From: Oceanibium sediminis
GTDB taxonomy: Bacteria > Pseudomonadota > Alphaproteobacteria > Rhodobacterales > Rhodobacteraceae
Assembly (NCBI RefSeq): GCF_003265325.1
Contig: NZ_QGNX01000005.1
Span: 62,001-126,000 of the forward strand
DNA length: 64,000 nt
Direction: 5' to 3'
In this document: in pieces, positions 58,822 to 64,000 of the stretch
Layout: each line of letters begins with the position of its first letter
How positions within the stretch are numbered: the first letter of the stretch is position 1
Notes under the pieces: generated by a model
What the model saw: the letters and a program-made list of their open reading frames with translations, nothing else
Told to the model about the DNA's origin: nothing
Database searches by the model: none
Made by a program: the position numbers and the translations under genes

Positions 58822-59352
58822 TTGGCCGAGATCGGGATTCACAAACGCGGCTTGCCGGGTCTGCCGGAGGATCACGCAGAGATTCCGGTCTGGAATTCAG
58901 AGGATTGGTACTTCGAGGATTTCGAGGTGGGCGACAGGATCCGCTCGATCCGGCGCACCATCTCCGAAGGCGAATCCATGCTGTTCAACAGCCTGGTGAT
59001 GGACCACCACCCCTATGTCAGTGACCGGGAATTCGCCGAGAGCGAGGGCCATTTCGGCAAGCGGCTGGTCGCGGGCGCGATGGTGTTTTCCTACGGCCTG
59101 GGCCTTGCGGCGACGAACTGCCTGAACTCGTTTTCCTACGGCTATGACCGGCTGCGCTTCATAAAGCCGGTGTTCATCGGCGACACGATCTACACGATCC
59201 GGGAAAACCTGTCCAAGGAACCGAAAGACGACCGCATGGGCAAGGTCCGGGTCAGTTACTCCATCTACAAGGGAAATGGCGAGTTGGTACTCTACTGCGA
59301 ACACCTGATGACCGCGCTCTATCGCGCCCCCAAGGGGGAAAGCGATGTCTGA
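58822..59352 (+). CDS. MaoC-family dehydratase, TTG start
   Basis: 176-residue hot-dog fold protein, with [20 protein letters not shown] about 28-47 at the start and [20 protein letters not shown] and [14 protein letters not shown] in the second half. No ATG precedes the family-similar region; TTG 58822 follows a very strong ribosome site (GGGAGGGGGG) by 4-5 nt and is taken as the start. It heads the plus-strand operon, overlaps the next gene by 8 nt, and is a paralogue of the divergent MaoC gene. It probably hydrates or dehydrates a CoA thioester. Confidence 0.85.
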   Translation: MAEIGIHKRGLPGLPEDHAEIPVWNSEDWYFEDFEVGDRIRSIRRTISEGESMLFNSLVMDHHPYVSDREFAESEGHFGKRLVAGAMVFSYGLGLAATNCLNSFSYGYDRLRFIKPVFIGDTIYTIRENLSKEPKDDRMGKVRVSYSIYKGNGELVLYCEHLMTALYRAPKGESDV

Positions 59353-60484
59353 AAAGATCACCCTGCGCGGCATGACATGGGACCACAGCCGGGGCGTGGA
59401 CCCGATGCTGGCGACCTCCGCCCAATTCGCCAAGGACAATCCCGGCGTTGAAATCATCTGGGAGAAACGCTCTCTCCAGGCATTTGCCGATCGCCCGATC
59501 GGGGAAATGGCGGGGCGTTACGATCTGATGGTCATCGACCACCCCCATGTGGGCGAGGTGGCCGGGTCGGGGCAGCTGGTCGCGTTCGACACCCTCGGGC
59601 GCGACGAGGAGCTTGCGACGCTGGCCGCCCAGTCCGTCGGCCTGTCCCACCCGTCCTACAATTTCGACGGGCATCAATGGGGGCTGGCCATCGATGCGGC
59701 CACGCCCGTCGCCTCCTTCCGGCCGGACCTGCTGGACAGCGCGCCCACGCGCTGGGACGCGGTGATGAACCTGGCCGCGAAGGGCCGCGTCGCGGCGGCG
59801 CTGATCCCGATCAACACGCTGATGTGCTTCTTCGGCCTTGCCCGCAACCAGGACATGAGCGTGGCCGAAGCGCCCGACCAGCTGATGGATCGGGACGACG
59901 CGCGCCAGGTTCTGGACATGCTGGTCGAGCTTGCCGCAAAGGTCGATCCCCGCTGCCTGACGCTCGATCCTATCGGCGTGGCGGAATGGATGGGCCGCAT
60001 GCTGGACGCCCCGGCCTATTGCCCCTTCGGCTATGGCTACACGAACTACAGCCGCGACGGCTATTGCCGCTTCCCGCTGATCTTCGCGGATGCACCGGGC
60101 GTGGGTGACAACGGCCCGCGCGGCACCGTCATCGGGGGCACGGGCATCGCGATCTCCAGCCAGTGCAAGCACCTTGAGGTCGCCGCCGATTACGCCTTCT
60201 GGATCGCCGGGGCAGAGTGCCAGAGCACTCTGTTCTTCGATGCGGGCGGCCAGCCCGCCAACGCCGTGGCGTGGGAGTCCGATCACACCAACGCCGCTGC
60301 ACGAGATTTCTTCCGCAACACCCGGAAAACGCTGGAAACATCCTGGCTGCGCCCGCGCTATGACGGATACATGGGCTTCCAGGATCGCGGCGGGGACATC
60401 TTGCACCGCTGCCTGCGGGGCGAGGCGGGGATCACCGAAACGCTCGACGCGCTCGACGCCGCCTACCGGGACAGCCGCGCATGA
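59345..60484 (+). CDS. Solute-binding-protein-like protein without signal peptide
   Basis: 379-residue protein with the fold signature of family 1 extracellular solute-binding proteins ([15 protein letters not shown] at the N-terminus, [20 protein letters not shown] about 59-78, and the late [14 protein letters not shown] segment). Its N-terminus, [17 protein letters not shown], has no signal peptide or membrane segment. The coupled position between MaoC (8-nt overlap) and the CoA-transferase (4-nt overlap) fixes this start. It is predicted to be cytoplasmic, so it may be a ligand sensor or enzyme derived from a binding protein. A true periplasmic SBP is encoded two genes further on. Confidence 0.8.
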   Translation: MSEKITLRGMTWDHSRGVDPMLATSAQFAKDNPGVEIIWEKRSLQAFADRPIGEMAGRYDLMVIDHPHVGEVAGSGQLVAFDTLGRDEELATLAAQSVGLSHPSYNFDGHQWGLAIDAATPVASFRPDLLDSAPTRWDAVMNLAAKGRVAAALIPINTLMCFFGLARNQDMSVAEAPDQLMDRDDARQVLDMLVELAAKVDPRCLTLDPIGVAEWMGRMLDAPAYCPFGYGYTNYSRDGYCRFPLIFADAPGVGDNGPRGTVIGGTGIAISSQCKHLEVAADYAFWIAGAECQSTLFFDAGGQPANAVAWESDHTNAAARDFFRNTRKTLETSWLRPRYDGYMGFQDRGGDILHRCLRGEAGITETLDALDAAYRDSRA

Positions 60485-61665
60485 ACGTCCTGCCGCAAAA
60501 CGAACGCCCGCTCGATGGCCTGCTGGTCGTGGATTTCAGCCAGTTCCTGTCCGGCCCGCTCTGCGGGTTGAAACTGGCGGACCTTGGTGCACGGGTGATC
60601 AAGGTGGAACGCCCCGGCGCGGGTGATTTGTGCCGGAACCTGTACCTTTCGCCCACCGATATCGACGGGGACAATTCCCTGTTCCACGCCATCAACCGCA
60701 ACAAGGAAAGCATCACCGCCGACCTGCGCAATCCCGATGACCGCGCCGCGCTGGTCGAGCTGCTCAAGTCCGCCGACGTGATGATCCAGAACTTCCGCCC
60801 CGGCGTGATCGAGCGGCAGGGCTTCGGCTACGAGGACGTCGCCGCGATCAACCCGCGCATCGTCTACGGCTCGATCTCCGGCTACGGCGAGGAGGGGCCC
60901 TGGAAGGACCTGCCCGGGCAGGACCTGCTGGCGCAGGCGCGCTCGGGGCTGCTCTGGCTGACCGGCAATGCGGATCACGCGCCCATGCCCATGGGGCTGG
61001 CGGTGGCGGACATGCTGGCAGGCGGCGCACTGGCGCAGGGCATCCTTGCGGCACTGGTCGGGCGGGGCATCCACGGCCGTGGCGCCCACGTGCAGACCAG
61101 CCTGCTGGAGGCGATGATCGACTTCCAGTTCGAGGTGCTGTCCACCCACCTGAACGACGGTCAGCGCCTGCCGCAGCGCAGCGCGGTGAACGGCGCGCAC
61201 GCCTACCTCGGCGCGCCCTACGGGGTCTACGAAACGCAGGACGGCTTCCTTGCGCTGGCGATGACGCCCTCGCTGAAGACGCTGGCGGATCTGCTGGGCG
61301 TGGCGGGGCTGGAACCCTATTACGACAACCCCACCGCCATGATGGAACAGCGCGACGCGATCAAGACCACGCTCGCCAATCAGCTGAAAACCCGGCCCAC
61401 GCAGGACTGGCTGTCCGTTCTGCAACCCGCCGACATCTGGTGCGCCGAGGTGCTGGACTGGAAGCAGCTGCGCGCCAGCGAGGCCTACAAGCTGCTGGAC
61501 CTGGAACAGACCATCACGCGCAACGGCACCGTCAACCTGGCGGCCCTGCGCGCCCCGATCCGCATCAACGGATCGACCCTGAAATCCGGACGCGCTGCGC
61601 CCGAACTGGGGCAGGACACCGAAAGCGTCCTCGCCCCGTTCCTGCCGCGCGCCCCAAAGCAATAA
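60481..61665 (+). CDS. CaiB/BaiF family (class III) CoA-transferase
   Basis: 394-residue type III CoA-transferase. The N-terminal LDGLLVVDFSQFLSGPLCG is about 11-29 and the catalytic Asp is D148 (GQDLLAQARSGLLWL). It transfers CoA to a carboxylic acid, which would create the thioester substrate for the two MaoC proteins. It overlaps the preceding gene by 4 nt and is followed after 26 nt by the ABC binding-protein gene. It is distinct from the CoA-transferase at 26534 in the catalytic neighbourhood, so not a recent duplicate. Confidence 0.9.
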   Translation: MNVLPQNERPLDGLLVVDFSQFLSGPLCGLKLADLGARVIKVERPGAGDLCRNLYLSPTDIDGDNSLFHAINRNKESITADLRNPDDRAALVELLKSADVMIQNFRPGVIERQGFGYEDVAAINPRIVYGSISGYGEEGPWKDLPGQDLLAQARSGLLWLTGNADHAPMPMGLAVADMLAGGALAQGILAALVGRGIHGRGAHVQTSLLEAMIDFQFEVLSTHLNDGQRLPQRSAVNGAHAYLGAPYGVYETQDGFLALAMTPSLKTLADLLGVAGLEPYYDNPTAMMEQRDAIKTTLANQLKTRPTQDWLSVLQPADIWCAEVLDWKQLRASEAYKLLDLEQTITRNGTVNLAALRAPIRINGSTLKSGRAAPELGQDTESVLAPFLPRAPKQ

Positions 61666-61691
61666 CGGTCAACCATCCAAGGGAGGAAACC

Positions 61692-63023
61692 ATGATCAGA
61701 ACGACACTGAAACAGCTGCTTGCCGCCACGGCGCTCAGCGGCATCGCCGCCACCGGCGCGATGGCCGAGGACGTGGACTACGGCAATTTCGCCGACTACA
61801 CGCTGCGCGTGAAGCTGATCGGCGGCGCGCAGTACGAACCGCTTTACGCGCGCATCAGCGAGTGGGAGGCCATGACCGGCGCCACCGTCGACGTGCTCAG
61901 CCGCAAGAACCACTTCGAGCTGGACCGCGAGATCAAGCAGGACATCGCCGCGGGCACCCTTGATTGGTGCGTCGGCTCCAACCACACCAGCTTCGCGCCG
62001 CAGTACGGTGCGATCTACATGGACCTGAATGGTGTGATCGGCGAGGAAACCCTGGCCGAGTTCCAGGAACTCGCGCTGAAGAACTCCACCGTGGACGGCC
62101 GCCTCGTGCAGCTGCCCCGGCACTCGGACATCTCGAACCTCTACTACATCAAGTCGCGTTTCGAGGACGAGGACAACAAGGCCGCCTTCAAGGCGGAATA
62201 CGGCTACGACCTGGCCCCGCCCGAAACCTGGGACCAGATGAAGGACATGGCGATGTTCTTCGCCGATGCGCCCAGCTTCTACGGCACGCAGTTCGTCGGC
62301 AAGGACGAGGCGATCACCGGGCGGTTCTATGAAATGCTGGTGGCCAACGGCGGCCAGCTGTTCGATGAAAACTGGGAACCCACCTTCAACTCCGAAGCGG
62401 GCGTCAAGTCCCTGCAATGGTTCAAGGATCTGTATGACGCGCAAGCCGTTCCGGCCGGCGCGCTGAACTACCTCTGGGATGATACGGGCCTTGGCTTTGC
62501 CTCGGGCACCGTGGCGATGAACCTGGACTGGGCCGGTTGGGCCGCCTTCTTCAACGACCCCGAGAACTCCAAGATCGCCGGGGATGTCGGGCTTGTCCGC
62601 GCGCCCATGGGCGACGGGGGCGTTCGCGCGGGCTGGTCGGGCAGCCACACGTTCTCCATCACCTCGACCTGTGACAACGTCGAGGCGGCGGCGTCCTTCG
62701 TGACCTTCCTGACCAACCACGAAAGCCAGATGATCGAAGCCAGCACCGGCCTTCTGCCGACGCGCGCCTCGGTCTGGGACGCGGCCAAGGAAAAGTTCGC
62801 CGCCGATGGCAACGACTTCCTGGTCGAGGTGTTCGACACCTACCAGCTGTCCATGTCCGAAGACGCCTTCACCCCGCCGCTGATCGCGCCCTGGATCGAG
62901 GTCTCGAACGAGATCTGGCCCCGCCTCCAGGCCGCGATCCTGGGCGAGATGACGCCCCAGGAGGCCCTTGACGAGGCGGCCGAGGATGCCCGGATCGTCA
63001 TGGAAGACGCAGGCTACCTGTAA
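61692..63023 (+). CDS. ABC transporter extracellular solute-binding protein (family 1)
   Basis: 443-residue periplasmic protein with a signal peptide (about 1-25, ending GAMA before EDVDYGN). The family 1 (sugar-type) binding-protein core is present, including the hinge-region MNLDWAGWAAFFN segment and the C-terminal EASTGLLPTRASVWD. A GGAGG ribosome site precedes ATG 61692. It is followed by a terminator-like hairpin and then the permease gene. The ligand is unknown; the enzymes upstream suggest an acid that is activated to a CoA ester after import. Confidence 0.9.
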   Translation: MIRTTLKQLLAATALSGIAATGAMAEDVDYGNFADYTLRVKLIGGAQYEPLYARISEWEAMTGATVDVLSRKNHFELDREIKQDIAAGTLDWCVGSNHTSFAPQYGAIYMDLNGVIGEETLAEFQELALKNSTVDGRLVQLPRHSDISNLYYIKSRFEDEDNKAAFKAEYGYDLAPPETWDQMKDMAMFFADAPSFYGTQFVGKDEAITGRFYEMLVANGGQLFDENWEPTFNSEAGVKSLQWFKDLYDAQAVPAGALNYLWDDTGLGFASGTVAMNLDWAGWAAFFNDPENSKIAGDVGLVRAPMGDGGVRAGWSGSHTFSITSTCDNVEAAASFVTFLTNHESQMIEASTGLLPTRASVWDAAKEKFAADGNDFLVEVFDTYQLSMSEDAFTPPLIAPWIEVSNEIWPRLQAAILGEMTPQEALDEAAEDARIVMEDAGYL

Positions 63024-63039
63024 GCTCTCCTCCCCGACT

Positions 63040-63070
63040 GGTGCGGGCTGTCACGGCCCGCACCTTTTTT
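63040..63070 (+). terminator. Intrinsic terminator-like attenuator between SBP and permease
   Basis: Perfect 9-bp stem GGTGCGGGC / GCCCGCACC with a 7-nt loop, followed directly by TTTTTT. This is the best intrinsic terminator in the window, yet it lies inside a transporter operon. Read-through would set a high ratio of binding protein to permease. Confidence 0.85.
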
Positions 63071-63094
63071 CCCGGCACGATCCAAAAAGGCGGC

Positions 63095-64000
63095 ATGGAA
63101 AACATGGCGAACAAACCCCCACCATTCTGGCAGCGTGAAAAGTATACGCCCTATATCCTGCTGCTACCGGCGATCCTGACGCTGGTCTTCGTGGTGCTGC
63201 TACCGCTGCTCTTCTCGCTCTACACCAGTTTCACTGGCTACCGCTTGATTCGGCCTGAAAGCCTGTATCAATGGGTGGGCTTGCGCAACTACGAGCGGAT
63301 CTTCAGCGACGGTGACTTCTGGTCCGCCTTCGGGCGCACGATCATCTTCCTCACAATCGCGCTGAACGTGGAATTCCTGCTTGGCCTTGGCATCGCTCTG
63401 CTGATCAACAAGATCACCTGGGGCCAGCGGACGCTGCGCACGATCATGATGTTCCCGATGATGTTCTCGCCGATTCTGGTCGGCTACCAGTTCAAGTTCG
63501 TGTTCAACGACAACATCGGCATCCTGAACAACGCCCTGCAATCCCTTGGCCTCAGCGACGGGGCGATCCCCTGGCTGGTGGACAAGTACCTGGCCAACTT
63601 CGCGATCATCTTCGCCGAGGTCTGGATGAGCACCTCCGTCTTCGCGATCCTGTTGCTGGCCGGCCTGTTCGCCATGCCCCGCGACCCGCTGGAGGCGGCG
63701 AAGGTCGACGGCTGCACGCCCTGGCAGGTGTTCCGTCACATCACGCTGCCCTTCCTGATGCCCTTCGTCTTCATCGCCATGACCATCCGCTCGCTCGACG
63801 TGGCGCGGGCCTATGACATCGTGGATGTGATGACCGGCGGCGGCCCGGCGGGGCGGACGGAGCTGCTTTGGACGCTGATCGCGCGCACCGGCTATGACAA
63901 CGCGCGCATGGGGCAGGCCAACGCCATGGCCTATGTCTCGATCATCCTGTCCATCGCCTTCACCTACTACTTCTTCACCAAGCTGATCGCGGCCCGCAAA
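63095..64000 (+). CDS. ABC sugar-type permease (MalF/UgpA-like), 3' end outside window
   Basis: 302 codons visible with no stop before the window edge. A first hydrophobic helix is at about 20-43 (YILLLPAILTLVFVVLLPLL) and five further segments follow. The EAA loop that contacts the ATPase begins near residue 200 (EAAKVDGCTPWQVFRHITLP). This is the MalF-type subunit partnering a MalG-type permease that should lie beyond the window. ATG 63095 or 63104 is possible. It follows the binding-protein gene and its hairpin. Confidence 0.92.
   Translation, partial: MENMANKPPPFWQREKYTPYILLLPAILTLVFVVLLPLLFSLYTSFTGYRLIRPESLYQWVGLRNYERIFSDGDFWSAFGRTIIFLTIALNVEFLLGLGIALLINKITWGQRTLRTIMMFPMMFSPILVGYQFKFVFNDNIGILNNALQSLGLSDGAIPWLVDKYLANFAIIFAEVWMSTSVFAILLLAGLFAMPRDPLEAAKVDGCTPWQVFRHITLPFLMPFVFIAMTIRSLDVARAYDIVDVMTGGGPAGRTELLWTLIARTGYDNARMGQANAMAYVSIILSIAFTYYFFTKLIAARK

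Noticed and set aside
26534-61665. The two CoA-transferases as a recent duplication
   Set aside because: Catalytic surroundings differ (GAYDNTIQAASG versus GQDLLAQARSG) and the proteins diverge along their length; both simply belong to the CaiB/BaiF family.

Overview
The window is about 64 kb of high-GC DNA with dense, overlapping operons (many ATGA and TGATG junctions). Its gene content points to a marine roseobacter-type alphaproteobacterium (Rhodobacterales): a full ectoine/5-hydroxyectoine catabolic locus with UehABC and EnuR, several TRAP transporters, an ALDH16-deoC pair, CaiB/BaiF CoA-transferases and BtpA- and RraA-like proteins. The assignment rests on gene content only. I saw no transposase, phage gene, rRNA or CRISPR array.

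Layout. (1) 2-505: 3' part of a RES-domain gene. (2) 515-14149: ectoine locus. A nine-gene minus-strand run uehA-uehB-uehC-usp-eutA-eutB-eutC-doeA-doeB lies downstream of enuR, and doeX-doeC-doeD run divergently. (3) 14281-19861: tRNA-Gly, a serralysin-like RTX protease, an ABC exporter and an acyl-CoA synthetase. (4) 20154-33108: a catabolic island with a TAXI-type TRAP transporter, an IclR regulator, BKACE, a class III aminotransferase, a CoA-transferase, SMP-30, a DHDPS-like lyase, a three-subunit HcnABC/hydroxyproline-dehydrogenase-like oxidase and an SDR. Two near-identical operator-like sites sit at the TAXI promoter and at the divergent aminotransferase/CoA-transferase promoter region, so this looks like one regulon for an unidentified nitrogenous or imino-acid substrate. 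(5) 33305-38671: BtpA-like protein, ALDH16, deoC and an outer-membrane beta-barrel protein. (6) 38697-49770: mostly housekeeping genes (PEP-mutase-like lyase, cysS, cimA, MFS, AlkA-like glycosylase, esterase, HNH, DoxX, DsbB, YqaA, tRNA-Leu). It holds a chimeric gene remnant and a cysS whose last third has very different base composition. (7) 49969-58716: an IclR-linked cluster with TRAP DctPQM, split UxaA-type dehydratase, enolase-superfamily enzyme, RraA-like protein, Gfo/Idh/MocA oxidoreductase and MaoC. (8) 58822-64000: divergent MaoC, a solute-binding-like protein without signal peptide, a CoA-transferase, and an ABC sugar-type binding protein and permease.

How they work together. Ectoine is imported by UehABC. 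EutABC are needed for the hydroxyectoine branch. DoeA and DoeB open and deacetylate the ring product to diaminobutyrate, and DoeD and DoeC carry it towards aspartate. EnuR and DoeX are the regulators. Islands 4 and 7-8 each combine transporter, regulator and enzymes in the same way, but I cannot name their substrates from sequence alone; they are the best candidates for undescribed pathways. Three periplasmic binding-protein genes (uehA, dctP, ABC SBP) are each followed immediately by a strong hairpin before the membrane-subunit gene, a recurring stoichiometry device.
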